A DNA stretch of 38,045 nt from a virus, in IMG/VR virus record IMGVR_UViG_3300022187_000086, positions 1 through 38,045 of that record; one strand, written 5' to 3'. The notes under the pieces are model-generated. The model had not been told where the DNA came from. It did no database searches and was given only the letters and a program-made list of their open reading frames with translations. Below, one piece after another: positions 1 through 11,200 of this stretch. How positions within the stretch are numbered: position 1 is the stretch's first letter; the number at the start of each line of letters is the position of its first letter. The position numbers and the translations under genes are program-made.

Positions 1-1569
1 AGCAAGCAACTCCATAAGTGTCTTTCTTGTGACAGCGCCTCCGTTTACCTTGTACTCTCCTTTTGGTGCCTCAGTGTTGAGCTGATCGAGGACATCCTGC
101 TGCTCTTGCTTACCCTCAACTGGACGTGGCTTACCTTCCACCACGTCCTGCACCTTAGCACTTGCGAGAGTAAATGGCGTTTGAACCACACCGGGACCAG
201 CCTCCATCAAACCCTCTACAACGCTTGGCTCTTGTCCAGACAGCACCTGAGCGCTCATCTCACCTCCAAATCCAGTAGCCGCCTCACCAGTAGCCGTAAC
301 TCCAGTTGTCGCAAACGCAGATCTACCTGCTTGCTTCATGGCCTTGGCACCTCTTGCAAGAGCGGCACCACCAAAAGCATCGACGGCCCACACTGTTCCC
401 CCACGAACAGCAGACCGCTTACGAAGTTGACGCATTTTATTTTCGTCCATCAAGATTGGAGCTACGTTTTCATAAGTAAACTCTGCTCCATCCAACTCCT
501 CACGAATAAAATCTACGAATGACATGGCCACCTCAACCGTTGCTCCTGCAGCGCCAAAGGCAAATGGCAAGCTAGTAGCCGCGCCTACAGCAGCCCCTAC
601 TGGGGCGGTTACGGGAGCCAGCGGCCCACCTCCAAGACCAACTGCTGCACCGCCTGCGGTGCCACCAGTAAGTATGGCGAGAGCATTAGTGGCTGAAGTC
701 TTGTTCATCATGCCAGAGGAAGAGCTAAGAAGAACTTCTCCCATGGCCTGAGGGTGCTTGTATGTAGCTGAAAGCCAGCCCCATGCACCACCACCATTCT
801 TGTCCATAGTTGCGTAGAAGGATTCTGTCTCGTCAGACTTACCTATATCCCTCATTCTATAGTCATACTCATTGACGTCCTCAACGAGTTGCTTAATAGA
901 TTCTTCGTTTATGGCCATATCTCCAACAGCCATAGCGTATGGTATGGGAACAAGTTCTCCAGTAGCCTGACCCTGCCCCCAAGCTCTGGCCATGTCGTCA
1001 AAGACATCGCCAATCCTTCCCATCCTGTTTACAAGATCGCCAAATTCACCGTCAAGGTACTGAGTCTCAGTTCCTTCAACGGTTACGTCATCAAAGACCC
1101 TCCCTTCAGACTGCGTTACTGTAGGAGAATCCGAATATTTACTTGACCTTAACTGACCCTTCGTCCCCTCGTAATACACACCATTCATGGTGAATCCGTA
1201 GGTGACTGGCTTATCTACCTGTGAGCCAACTGAATCCGAATCTCCACTCGCGACTGCTTGTGTCGGAACTGTATCTGAGGTAGAAACCGTAGAAACCTCT
1301 TCCGAAACTGGCGCCGAGACTGGTTGTGGAGGCAGTTCGGCTTTTTCTTTTTTTTTTACGTCGAAGAACTGAGCGTAGAAATCGTCAGCGCTCTTCGTGT
1401 ACAAGCCCTTAGAGACTACTGCGTCATACAGATTCTTCTGTGATTCAGGTGTAGAGAACTGAATGGCAAAATCTTCGTAGGATTTGGTGTACAATCCCTG
1501 CTCATTCAAACCTTTGTATAGGTTTTGGTGAGCCTGATTAAACGTGGGTTTTTTTGTTGGATCGGTCAT
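1..1569 (-). CDS. Large structural protein, candidate DNA-ejection protein (partial, C-terminus outside window)
   Basis: An open frame of 523 codons starts at ATG 1569 and reaches the left edge without a stop, so the product is incomplete. The N-terminus carries two copies of a ~30-residue unit: NLYKGLNEQGLYTKSYEDF, then NLYDAVVSKGLYTKSADDF (about residues 17-66). An acidic Ser/Thr/Pro/Val linker follows. Residues ~280-360 form a long Gly/Ala-rich hydrophobic stretch (ILTGGTAGGAAVGLGGG and onward), as expected of a membrane-inserting segment. It is the last visible gene of the run after the muzzle, where podoviruses place internal virion proteins ejected to carry DNA across the envelope. That role is inferred from position and the glycine-rich segment; I recognise no enzymatic domain. 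Start: the ATG lies 6 nt after the preceding stop at 1576. Confidence 0.85.
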   Translation of the reverse strand, partial: MTDPTKKPTFNQAHQNLYKGLNEQGLYTKSYEDFAIQFSTPESQKNLYDAVVSKGLYTKSADDFYAQFFDVKKKEKAELPPQPVSAPVSEEVSTVSTSDTVPTQAVASGDSDSVGSQVDKPVTYGFTMNGVYYEGTKGQLRSSKYSDSPTVTQSEGRVFDDVTVEGTETQYLDGEFGDLVNRMGRIGDVFDDMARAWGQGQATGELVPIPYAMAVGDMAINEESIKQLVEDVNEYDYRMRDIGKSDETESFYATMDKNGGGAWGWLSATYKHPQAMGEVLLSSSSGMMNKTSATNALAILTGGTAGGAAVGLGGGPLAPVTAPVGAAVGAATSLPFAFGAAGATVEVAMSFVDFIREELDGAEFTYENVAPILMDENKMRQLRKRSAVRGGTVWAVDAFGGAALARGAKAMKQAGRSAFATTGVTATGEAATGFGGEMSAQVLSGQEPSVVEGLMEAGPGVVQTPFTLASAKVQDVVEGKPRPVEGKQEQQDVLDQLNTEAPKGEYKVNGGAVTRKTLMELLA

Positions 1570-1575
1570 TACCTA

Positions 1576-3255
1576 TTATAAATCGTCAAACAATCCTCCG
1601 CTCTGAGCCGCTTGTTGAGTCTGATTGGCCGCATCATTCTCGGCGTTTTCGCGCTCTGCCTGTGGGCCAAATACAATTCCAGACTGCAATCCCTCAAGAG
1701 TAATGTTAGGGTCTCTGTACGTCCTTCTAATGGATTGCAAAATACTCTGTACTGCCTCTCTGTCCCTAAACTCATCAAGAACAATGGTCTTGACTTTATC
1801 ATACTGTGAGCCAGTTTGTTTCACCGAGAGATCCGTAAGCACAATCTTGCCGTTTGGAAGGAATCCAATCTCTTTTGGTTGAATCTCAAACTGAACTGGT
1901 TCCAATGCCATATCCCCAAGAGCATATGCAAGTTGATCGATTTGACGCTTGAGTGACTGAGCTTCGGAAGACTCCTTATCTCTGATAGCGTCGTACTCAT
2001 CATTAAGATCCGCAAGTTTGCGGTTCTCCTCTCCTGCACGTGGGTTATCAATGATGATTGTCTCTTTCTTCTTGTCAAGAGCAGACAACACGTACGAACT
2101 ACCCTTAACTCCGCCGTACATTTCAAAGTCCTCTATAGGCACAAGAACTCCGTCCTCATCGGTCTCCATGAGCTCTCCAGTCCTAAGGTACTCAACGCTG
2201 TCAAGCACGAATGAACGCTTGCTGTCAAAGTCTGATCTGTAAATTTCAGCATCTCTGTCAGAGGACGTGGGTTTAGCCTCCTCCTTTTCATCTGGGTACC
2301 GTGATGCCTCTGCCATCTGCTTGACGAGCTCGTTGTTGATGTCCGAGATGTATTGAGAGTTCATTTGGTATGCCTGACTGTTGATTTCGCCCTGAATGTA
2401 AGATGTCACCAACGACTCATTGTCTCTCATCGCGTCTGTAAACAAGTTTGCCACAGCCCATGCTCTTGCAGAAGCGGAGTCTTCGTTGTCAACACCTCCC
2501 TCAACGATACCTCGCGAAACTCTGTACGCTTCGTCGCGGTCCCAAATTTTTTTGTTATAGGTACGAAGAGAGTCTCTAATTACCCCCTCGCCAATCTGAA
2601 TCGCACTCCTACCATATCGAGCCTGTGTTGGAACGGTGAAGGTGGCTGGGTTGGCCCAAGTGTCCCAGCTAGTGATATCTGACCAATCACCAGTTGGTTC
2701 TCCAGTTTCTGGGTCAATAGACTTATACATGACGGTTCCGTCAGCCCCCATTTGAGTCACAATGTTTGTCCCCTCAAAGGCCTGTTGAGCCTGAATCATA
2801 GACTGAGGAGATGCAGCAGACTGCATATAAACTGGAAGCTCCTCGTTAAACTTGGCTGCTGAAGAAGCATCAGTAGCAACTTTATTGTACGTCTCTCTGC
2901 TGCTTTGAACCTCATCGCTGTTGTGTGCAGCGTAAGTGTTGAACCAGTTTGCAATATCCTGTACAGCTCTGCGTGCAGCGACGGGATCGTCAATAGCAAA
3001 GTTGTTTATTTCTTCAAGCTTCTGGTTGTAGTATGTCTTGAAGTGATCGCGCAAAGGCGGGATAAGCTTAGACACATCATACCCCTCTGTTTCAGCAAGC
3101 AACTTGTCAGCCGCCTTCTGACGAGCGTTCATCTGATCGACAACTGCCTTCTTCTGTGCGGCCTTAGCCGCCTCCTGCGCTTTAAGGTTGTTAAGAAGAC
3201 CAGACATATCTGTCTTCCCCACAGACTTAAGCGGTGCTGTATACGCTACTGGCAT
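1576..3255 (-). CDS. Virion protein of unknown fold, candidate ejection/cargo protein (559 aa)
   Basis: A 559-residue, mostly helical, hydrophilic protein. Residues ~15-60 are Ala/Lys/Gln-rich and probably coiled coil. The last ~25 residues are Gln/Ala/Asn-rich and end in GGLFDDL. I see no signal peptide, membrane segment or catalytic motif. The start codon overlaps the stop of the preceding gene (TAATG at 3257-3253), so the two are probably translationally coupled. It sits between two proteins with membrane-active segments (328 aa upstream, partial gene downstream), which suggests the middle member of a three-protein ejection set like T7 gp14/15/16. This is inference from order and size only; no homology is claimed. 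Confidence 0.85.
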   Translation of the reverse strand: MPVAYTAPLKSVGKTDMSGLLNNLKAQEAAKAAQKKAVVDQMNARQKAADKLLAETEGYDVSKLIPPLRDHFKTYYNQKLEEINNFAIDDPVAARRAVQDIANWFNTYAAHNSDEVQSSRETYNKVATDASSAAKFNEELPVYMQSAASPQSMIQAQQAFEGTNIVTQMGADGTVMYKSIDPETGEPTGDWSDITSWDTWANPATFTVPTQARYGRSAIQIGEGVIRDSLRTYNKKIWDRDEAYRVSRGIVEGGVDNEDSASARAWAVANLFTDAMRDNESLVTSYIQGEINSQAYQMNSQYISDINNELVKQMAEASRYPDEKEEAKPTSSDRDAEIYRSDFDSKRSFVLDSVEYLRTGELMETDEDGVLVPIEDFEMYGGVKGSSYVLSALDKKKETIIIDNPRAGEENRKLADLNDEYDAIRDKESSEAQSLKRQIDQLAYALGDMALEPVQFEIQPKEIGFLPNGKIVLTDLSVKQTGSQYDKVKTIVLDEFRDREAVQSILQSIRRTYRDPNITLEGLQSGIVFGPQAERENAENDAANQTQQAAQSGGLFDDL

Positions 3256-4241
3256 TACTCTAGTTCAATTTCCACTTGAGGTACTTGGAACTGTGGCTCA
3301 TCGAAGTGACTCATCTTTTCCAAAGCCGCAAGAAGTTCTTTAGGTGGGTTTTGCATCTTAGCAACGGCGTCCTTGAGTATCTTGAATGCCGCCATTGTGC
3401 TCTCCGTCTGCTCGGGGTTAAGAACTGCTTCGTCACCCGTAAGCTCTGCCTCCTTCTCTCCAGTTTCTTCGTCAACCAAAGCCTTCTTGTTGGTGTCGTG
3501 GTTAAACTCACCTCCAGTCACATAGATCTGATCGTTGAGCATACCGCCATTTTTCTTTATCATCTTAAGGCCGAGCTGCTGAGCAGTGTACGGGTTGTCC
3601 CCACTTGGCGCCCCATATCCAGAAAGGCTTAACCCAGTATCAACAGCCGATCCAAATGCCCCAATACCCTCTTGAATAGCTTCTGTTCCAGCAGCATAGC
3701 CCAAGCTGGCTGCTGTCTGACCCTCTCTACGAAGCTGCTCTTGAAGAGCCCTATCAACACCAATGTTCAGGTCTGAAACCTTCTGCTCTCTAGCGATGTT
3801 AGCCTGACTGTACCCTTCAGCCAAATCAGCAAGGCGCTTATCGGCTTCTGTAGCCTGCTTTGCTGCAGAAAACTCTGACTGAGCAAGCTGTTGGCTAAGG
3901 GAAGGTGCTACATTAGCGATAGTTTGACCAGCCCTTGTGGGGTCCATAACGCCAGAGGCAATAGACTGCTGAGCAAGAGCTAGGTTCTGCTCTCTGAGAT
4001 TTTTGATAGACTCAGCCGCCTGAATCTTTTGGGCCTCAGCGAGGTCTCTTGATTCTTGGGTGATGCCAAGCTGGGGACCAACCTGATAGTCAAGCTCATC
4101 GAGGCGCTTCATTGCGTCCTCGGCAATCTTTTCTCCAGCGAGCCTTTGCTTCTTGGCTCTGCTTCCTTTTACTGCGGCCTTGCCACCCTCAACAGCGAGT
4201 GTTGTGCCCGCCGCGATTAGTGCTGCTGTTATTAATGGCAT
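3255..4241 (-). CDS. Small internal-virion/ejection protein candidate (328 aa)
   Basis: The N-terminus MPLITAALIAAGTTLAVEGG is a short hydrophobic helix followed at once by a basic patch (KGSRAKKQR). Residues ~35-190 are Ala/Gln/Glu-rich helix with coiled-coil character. Around 228-240 comes an LGLKMIKKNGGMLNDQ segment, then an acidic tail. A small protein with an N-terminal membrane helix and a helical body, placed after the tail nozzle, resembles podovirus internal virion proteins of the T7 gp14 or P22 gp7 kind. The function is inferred. The ATG at 4241 lies four bases after a TATATTTG promoter element (4253-4246), so this gene probably starts its own transcript for the ejection genes 4241 to 1. 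Confidence 0.85.
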   Translation of the reverse strand: MPLITAALIAAGTTLAVEGGKAAVKGSRAKKQRLAGEKIAEDAMKRLDELDYQVGPQLGITQESRDLAEAQKIQAAESIKNLREQNLALAQQSIASGVMDPTRAGQTIANVAPSLSQQLAQSEFSAAKQATEADKRLADLAEGYSQANIAREQKVSDLNIGVDRALQEQLRREGQTAASLGYAAGTEAIQEGIGAFGSAVDTGLSLSGYGAPSGDNPYTAQQLGLKMIKKNGGMLNDQIYVTGGEFNHDTNKKALVDEETGEKEAELTGDEAVLNPEQTESTMAAFKILKDAVAKMQNPPKELLAALEKMSHFDEPQFQVPQVEIELE

Positions 4242-4245
4242 AATG

Positions 4246-4253
4246 CAAATATA
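4246..4253 (-). promoter_or_regulatory. Bacteroidota-type -7 element TATATTTG, 4 nt before ATG (ejection-gene operon)
   Basis: The leftward strand reads TATATTTG-CATT-ATG, with the ATG at 4241. TAnnTTTG is the known Bacteroidota -7 box, and transcription usually starts a few bases after its final G. The mRNA would then begin at or next to the start codon. No TTG-type -33 box is visible at the usual spacing. A hairpin at 4263-4280 lies just upstream. Confidence 0.7.
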
Positions 4254-4260
4254 GTTATTA

Positions 4261-5199
4261 TCACTTAGAGTGGTCTAAGTCAGTTGGTTCATAATTAACG
4301 TTGAGTGAGTACAGCTCGAAGTTTTCGCTTCCAAGGTTTATAACAGATTCCGCGTACTGACCCCTCAAAAAGTCTCCATTAATTTCTGGATCTGTAATTG
4401 CAAATACAGATACAATCCCTTCATTTGCAGTAACCTGAGCGCCAAGGGTGTTTAACGCGGGCAAAGTAGACTTAAATACAAGCCCTTGTTTTGTCAAGAC
4501 GCTTTCTTCCCCACCAGCAACCTCAGAGGCCTTGGGGATGTTTATTCCCGAATTAATAGTATAGTAGTCTGCTGTAGTTGACAAATTTAAAATTTGTCCA
4601 TCAGGACTGATGATGACTGGATTGTTTCCGTTTCCGAACAGAAAAGCAAGTTTTGTGTTACCCTGAACAGAAGGTGCCGCTCCATACATTCCGTCAAAAG
4701 CATATAGATCGTCAAATGCTCCTCCAATAGTCAAAAACTCTGTGTCTTTATGAATTTGACCCAAAAACTTCATGTTTACATTAGCCTTAATTCTTGTGTC
4801 TCTTGGCATGTGGCCGTACAAAATACCCCCCTTATTAGATAAAGTTCCAACGGTAATACTTCTGGGTGGCTGGTTGGGCTGTAGTGTTTCGCTAGTAGAA
4901 AAGGTATGAAGTGAGCCAGTTAGGTTTTCACTCCCTTCTACGCTAAACGTCTTGTATAGTTTGTTCTGCGACGGGTTGTCGTTAAAAGATACCGCAATGA
5001 CGGATGGATATACCGAGCCATAAAAACTGTTATTTGAGCTGTTGGTGTGGTGCTCCCAAGCTACGATATCGTCAGTAGCCTCGATCCTATTGCGCGAAGA
5101 AAAAAACTGCTTGTCAATAGAAGCATAGTTAGAGGACTCGTAATCGTACTTAGACGTCCAAATATTTTTCTTGTCGTTAAATCCTATTGTTTTTTTCAT
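4261..5199 (-). CDS. Muzzle C-terminal-module-like protein (312 aa)
   Basis: The N-terminal ~100 residues read KKNIWTSKYDYESSNYAS, then AWEHHTNSSNNSFYGSVY and NDNPSQNKLYKTFSVEGS. From memory, this order (W-T/S-x-Y-x-Y-E, a W/H-rich strand, NsFYG, N-D-x-P-S, K-x-x-K-T-x-x-x-E-G-S) is the pattern at the C-terminal end of muzzle/stabilisation proteins of crAss-like and related Bacteroidota phages, where it is part of one long chain. Here it is a separate gene starting 8 nt after the stop of the 2547-aa muzzle candidate. It probably assembles into the tail nozzle. The similarity is by eye and needs a profile search. A 7-bp hairpin covers its stop region. Confidence 0.85.
   Translation of the reverse strand: MKKTIGFNDKKNIWTSKYDYESSNYASIDKQFFSSRNRIEATDDIVAWEHHTNSSNNSFYGSVYPSVIAVSFNDNPSQNKLYKTFSVEGSENLTGSLHTFSTSETLQPNQPPRSITVGTLSNKGGILYGHMPRDTRIKANVNMKFLGQIHKDTEFLTIGGAFDDLYAFDGMYGAAPSVQGNTKLAFLFGNGNNPVIISPDGQILNLSTTADYYTINSGINIPKASEVAGGEESVLTKQGLVFKSTLPALNTLGAQVTANEGIVSVFAITDPEINGDFLRGQYAESVINLGSENFELYSLNVNYEPTDLDHSK
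4263..4280 (-). terminator. Hairpin at the 3' end of the 312-aa gene, upstream of the next promoter
   Basis: The leftward transcript can form ACTTAGA-CCAC-TCTAAGT, a 7-bp stem with a 4-nt loop overlapping the stop codon. No U-run follows, so it is a weak terminator at best. It may instead be a 3'-end stabiliser or insulator. It lies 10 nt upstream of the TATATTTG box, the same order as at 14488 and 36543. Confidence 0.4.
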
Positions 5200-5207
5200 G
5201 GATGTTT

Positions 5208-8200
5208 TTAATTCACAAGTCCAAGTTCAAAAAGTTGCGTATCTGGGTTAAATGTAATCACTTTGTTAGCAGGAATGTATGAACTTAGAGCGTTAGTAAG
5301 CGCAGTAATAAACTGAGGCGTTGAAGTACCTTCACTAAACTCGTAATTAAAAGTTCCAACATTTGACTCTGAGAAATTGGCAAAAGGTCTGTCTCCAACA
5401 TATGCTGTAGTTGAATCTGCCACATCATCTATAGTAACTGTTGGAATAAATTCTTGTCCAAAGGCCGACAAGAATTTGAGCAAGTCATTCGTAGTAACTG
5501 ACCCGTCGCCAGTGAGGTCAGAGGTTTGGTTTTTTATTAGATCATCTGAGCTAGGAACTATTCCGCTTGAAATGTTAAAGGAATAATTAACTTCACCCGA
5601 AGGATTATTTGCTGTGCTAGCAAACGACCTCCTCACAGCAAAATCGTAGTTTGCAAGAGTTGAAGCAATAGCTGTATTAATTGATGAGTTGGCAGCACTA
5701 AGGGCTAGGTTTACTATTTGCTCTGGATCAGTCGGAGAAGGATCTTCGCCACCGCCGTTAGCAGCAATAATAGCAGCCGAAAGGCTAGCATAGGTCTCTG
5801 GGCTTAAGATGTCTTGTGCAGTACCTTGGAAGATAATAGGATTGCCATCAATAGTGTTAAAAGTCTGTCCATTAACCGTAAAGTCATTAGGATCTTGGAA
5901 AAACGCAAATACCTCAGTGGTGTTAATGATTTTATCAAGAGCTTTTCTCAGCGCGTCATATGAAGACACCATGTTTCCTGAAGCAGTCTCTATATTTTGA
6001 CCAACGATGACTCCTTCAGCAGTTAGTCCTGTTCCTTCGTCGCCAGTATATCCAACGCCATAAGATTGTGGGGTCGATGTATTTATATCAAACCCTGTAC
6101 CACTAGAAGATATAATGCTTGACAAATCTTCAGATCCAAAGAGTGCTTGAAACTCCCTGAGTCTAGTGAGCGCCTCTGTGATATTACCAAGAATATTTTG
6201 AGCAATACTATAAGATGGGGACGTTGAAATTGGAAACCCAAAAAGAGTGTCGAATTGCGATCCAATCTGTGTTAGACTTAGATTATTAGTCTGGCTTCCA
6301 GAATAAAAGCCTGCAGATGTAACTGACGTTAAAGCAGGAGTGATAAGATTCTGAAGGTTTTCAATTAGCGCCCCAAGGTTTCCTCCCGTATCCGTGCTGT
6401 CAGTAATCAAGTTTCTAAATGATTGAATCCTAGATTCAATAACTGAAGAGTTGTTATCTTGGTCCAGAATGTCATCAATAGATATTGCATCAATTGAGGT
6501 TGATAGCGTTCCAAACCCACCAAGGTCAATTTCATCTTTTATGTCATTAAGAACGCCTCTAATCTGAGCCCTAAGAGTATCAGTGATTTCTCCAGTGCCC
6601 GTATCAGTAGTTTGAATGCCGCTCAAAAAATCAAGTACAGCATTGACGTTGCCAAAAAGATTCAAGAATGTGCTGCCAAGATCATCTTGTTCAAGAGTTT
6701 GCCCCCCGAGGGAGTCGACAATTATGTCGGCTGATGCTGGAGTAGATCCAGCAAAAATTAGATTGTAGAATGACTCTGGTATTGTTTGGCTTGTCTCCAA
6801 ATATGTGGGCGTGATACCCCCACCAAGTTGAGACTGCACATTGTAAGTAGTTTGAACTGAGTTGTACAGAGAGTACGCAAGAGAGTCTCTTGTCGCTGTA
6901 AGAGCAAGCTCCGTAGCGGTTAAGGCGTCTATGTTACCTTGGTATGGGTTTCTGTAGTTTAAAAGACCATTTTCAATAAGGTTCAAGACATCGTTGTAAA
7001 GCAAGTTGTTTCCTCCGATAATTTGCTCTTCAAGAGCAGAAAACGAAAGGTTTGTATCAAGCTGCACAGCATCATACAGGTTTTTAAGAGGACTATCCTC
7101 TAGGCCTCCTTCAGAGCCAACTCCATAGTCAGAGCCAAATGGGTTTTTACCTTGTGCGTCAATGTCTTCTGGCGGCGTATTAGGGTCTGGCCCTCGTCCC
7201 TCGTAGATAGCGTCAACAAAGGCGGCAATTTGAGCAAGTAGCTCAAGCTTGGTGGCATTAGACTCTTCAAGCTCCCCCTTGATGTTTTGGTTCTCTTCAA
7301 GGACATCGTCGATAGCATTGGCATTAATGCTATTAATCAATCGAGTTAAGTCAGCACGATATCCGTTAAATCCAACAAAGTTGTCTACAAACGCAGCGTC
7401 GTCAAAGAGGGCGCTACCCTCGGGGTAAACGTTATCGTCAAATGCGTCTTGTAAAGAATCAGTCGTGGGGATGCCGTATCCAATGTTAAAGGTAATCGTA
7501 GACTGATCTCTAAGAACGTAAGTTCCTTGAGTCTCATCATACCTACCAAAAGCTGGCTCTGTTTGATTTGTATTGTACTCTCTTAGCTTGTCAACAAAGG
7601 CTTCAACAACACTGAGGTACTGCTCAAGGTTTACTTCCTGACCGGGAAACAAACCCAATTCTGAGAACACATCGGCATTAAGATTTGCTGGGAGAGTAAT
7701 GAGGTCTCCTTCAAAAACATCGGCTTTAGCCGTGCCAGTATACGAAGTAATAAATGCATTACCCTCAGCAACACCCTCCTGAGCTTGCCGCAAAACCAAC
7801 AGGTGAAGCGACTCAGCTGCCTGAATCTGAGATACAGTAACATTTTCAATGGAATCGATGGTTTCTGTTGTCTCATCAATTTGATCATTAAGATCAGCTA
7901 TAACATCATCTATGCCACCTTCGTCTGGGTTGTTGACAACATCTCCAATCTGACCATACAGCAACAATATCTGTTGTTGCAACTCGCTAATTGTTTGGTT
8001 GGCCTCAGAAAGAGAGGCAGCCAAATCACCAACATCGTCAAGAAGGTCGTTAACATCCTGAACAGTAACAGCCGGCGGAGAAGGTATAGATGGGTCTGGA
8101 GTTGCCGTGCCTGTAGTCTGAGTAAAGGTGCCAGCAGAAGTATACGCAATCCTTATTGCGTTGTTCACACTGATGACAAACTCATCAAGCACAGGGTCGT

Positions 8201-11200
8201 ACCCGCCTACAACGCGAACAGTATTTGTCCCATCAACAGCATCAAGAGCAGACTTAAATAGCTCCCTAAAGTAAGACTTCAATCCATACTCCGAGATAAC
8301 AGAAACACCGTTAGAAGGGTTGAACTTGTAAACCTCAAACTTGTCCTTATTGGCAAAATAAATACTCTCGCCAACCCTAGTAACTGACTCGGGGTTATCG
8401 CTGCATCCAAAGTCACCAGCGTAAAAGCGCTGAGTTCCAAGAGTCTTTTCTGAAGCTACAACTATATCAGTTCCAACGGCATCAGAAAGGAGGGTGCGAG
8501 ACACTGGAATTTCGCTAATTTTATCCTCCTGAATAACAAACACACTATCTCCACGATCCAGAAGCTTTTGAATGCTTCCGTGAGAGTTGGGAAGATCCTT
8601 GAAGTTAGATGTTGTAGCATCAAACGTACAGTACCTCAACCTAGGTAGTGAGTAGTTGTTTACGTCACTAAACGTAATAGAAGAATCTCTTCGAATTTCG
8701 CGTTGGAATCGATTTACAATCTTTGGCTTTCCCCAGTTTTGCTGGTTGGCGCCAACGATGGTATCAGTAAAAGTTTGGGTTTCCAAGAAATAATCTAAGA
8801 AACGAGGGTTAGTCCCCCCTCCATTTTGTATGAGGTTTATGTACCTCGATGATTGTTGATCAAATCGGGGCATGTTTACAGGCAATCTTCTAAAGTAAAC
8901 GTCACCCTCAGTCAATACAATATTTGGGTTTTCCCACTGCGTATTGCCAAGAGCGTCCCTGATTACCCTATATTTTTTCCCGATCTCATAGTACACCCTG
9001 TCTTCTGCATCTTGATTTTTTCTAGGAGAATATATTTCAAAGACGCAACGATTGTTCCATTTGTGTGAAGAGGTGGATGGGTTTTGAGTGTTGTCAACTA
9101 TACTATCCCTAACATTGTTGTACGTAAAACCTACTGCTGATGGATTGTTTCTTAAGATTAAGAACTGACCCACACACGCCTGAGGTGTTTCTACATCGGG
9201 GTTAATCAATGGGTTTTGAGCGTCATCAGCAAGAGTTACTGTGCCAACAATGTCAAACTCATATGATTCTGGGAAAACGCGGGCTGAAAGTTCATCCTGT
9301 CCCGGCTGCACCGGCCCAAAGTAAGACAGAATCCTAAGCTTGTCCCCCTCTTTATACGTGTAGAAATCTTTATTTCCATCATAATTTACAGCGCCAAAGG
9401 CATTTGAGTAAGAAACCTTACTGTCGTTCTGAAGGTAGTTCAGGGAAACATATATGTTGCCGTTACCGTCGGGGTCGTCAGAATCGTACTGCACAAATGC
9501 TCCGCCAGCGGTGTACTGAATAAAGTCGGCTACGGTGCTGTTGCCCCCATACACCAACTGGTAGTGCCAAGCCCAAGAAGGCGGAGAAAAGTTACTTAGG
9601 TTGACTTGGACTTGAATGGGCCCCTTTTCTGGCAACACGTTGTAACCGGGAATATAAATGCTTCCAGCTGGGATTACATCACTAGATCTACCTCGTTCAT
9701 CATAGAATACAACGCCAAAGTCGTGATTTGCCTTAGTCTTAAACGACTTATATGTCTGCTCTCCCCCAGCCGCAACAGGAGGAATCTGAACTGTCTCAAA
9801 GTCAAATACTTCTACGTGAGGGTGCAACTCTTCAAAGAAAGCGTCGTCATCAGCCAAGCCGCTGCCAGATGGGGAATCAGTAAAGTCGGAAAGTGAAATA
9901 TTCGACGTATTACTGATAAGCGGCATATTGTTGTATGCCGCCCTGTATAATTCGAGACCCGCACCATAACCACCAAGATCAGACCACGGTGAGCAACCCA
10001 TAACAATGGTTTGGAATGCCACACTAGACATAGATTGACCCGAAGCGGTGTCGCTTTTTTTACCGCCAGCACCAGCCTCTCCGTCAAGCAAGCTAAAGGC
10101 GTAATCAAAGTACAAGTCGTCTCTGTTAAAAATGTTTACATTGTGATTTAACAAAGAGTCTTGAGCATAGTTGTGAAAAGTGTTTATAAGTCTGCCGCCT
10201 TCAAACTGCAAGTACTGCAAATCGGGATTAATAAACTCATCGAGAACGTCTCCAACTCCTCCGCCAGCAAAAGCACCCTGAATTACACCGTTAAAATCAT
10301 CGGTAAACGTAACCGTAGAACCCTCTGGAACAAGAAATCCCATCCATCGCCTTATGTTTTGAGCGATTATTGGTCCTTTCGTTTGAGCAATATATGCAGC
10401 ATTTCCAAGAAGATTTGCGTCTGCAAACTGATATGAATTTAAAAGCCATGTTGCTTCGTCGTACTCCCACTCCTCTTGGGCTATGGCATACAGCTCTTCA
10501 GCATTGTTGTTAAACAACGACTGAAACTGAGACAGTGTCATGTTGCGGACCTGAAACTGAATGTGGTCTTGCGACATACACACCCAGCCCTGAAATGCAA
10601 TGTTTCCGCCCGCCGTTGGATCTGGGATATAACTTTCAATACCTTCTCCCTCATAATCCAGAAGTACGTCTGGAACACATGTAAGTGTTTGAAAATCACC
10701 AAGATCAATGAGGTCCAAAGAAAAGAAAAGGTCATCGGGCCTTCCCGTATCTTGCACCGAGGGGTCTGGGTTTGGATTCTCAATAGCGTAGAAAGCACTA
10801 ATGTCTCTCAGTCGGAACTCAGGGTTAGCCTTGTTTACAATAAAATATCCCATAGGGACGTTAAACTGAGCATTTTCGCTTGTAAAAAGACTATCCTGCT
10901 TACCTACAGCCACAATCAAGTCTGCTCTAGAGTCTGGAGAACCGTAAAGGTTGATCTTATCAAGATTGTTTAGCCCCAAGTCTATTACATAAGACGTAGT
11001 AGAAACAGAATTAATAATTGAGATAGGTGGCGTTGGGTCCTCAGCCACAGGATCAACACCGTCCACACGAGTGGCTGGACCCTTTAGCATATTCTTTATG
11101 GCGCTGGTAAGCTGCGCCTTTGACAAATCAGAGAGAGTAACAAATGACCCGCTAAAGGTCATGGGCTTACCCTGAATAATAAAGGGGTTGCCAGCATTTG

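Noticed and set aside
106-1146. Three rightward frames near the left edge
   Set aside because: They lie opposite the open leftward frame 1569 to 1, which has coherent protein sequence and internal repeats.
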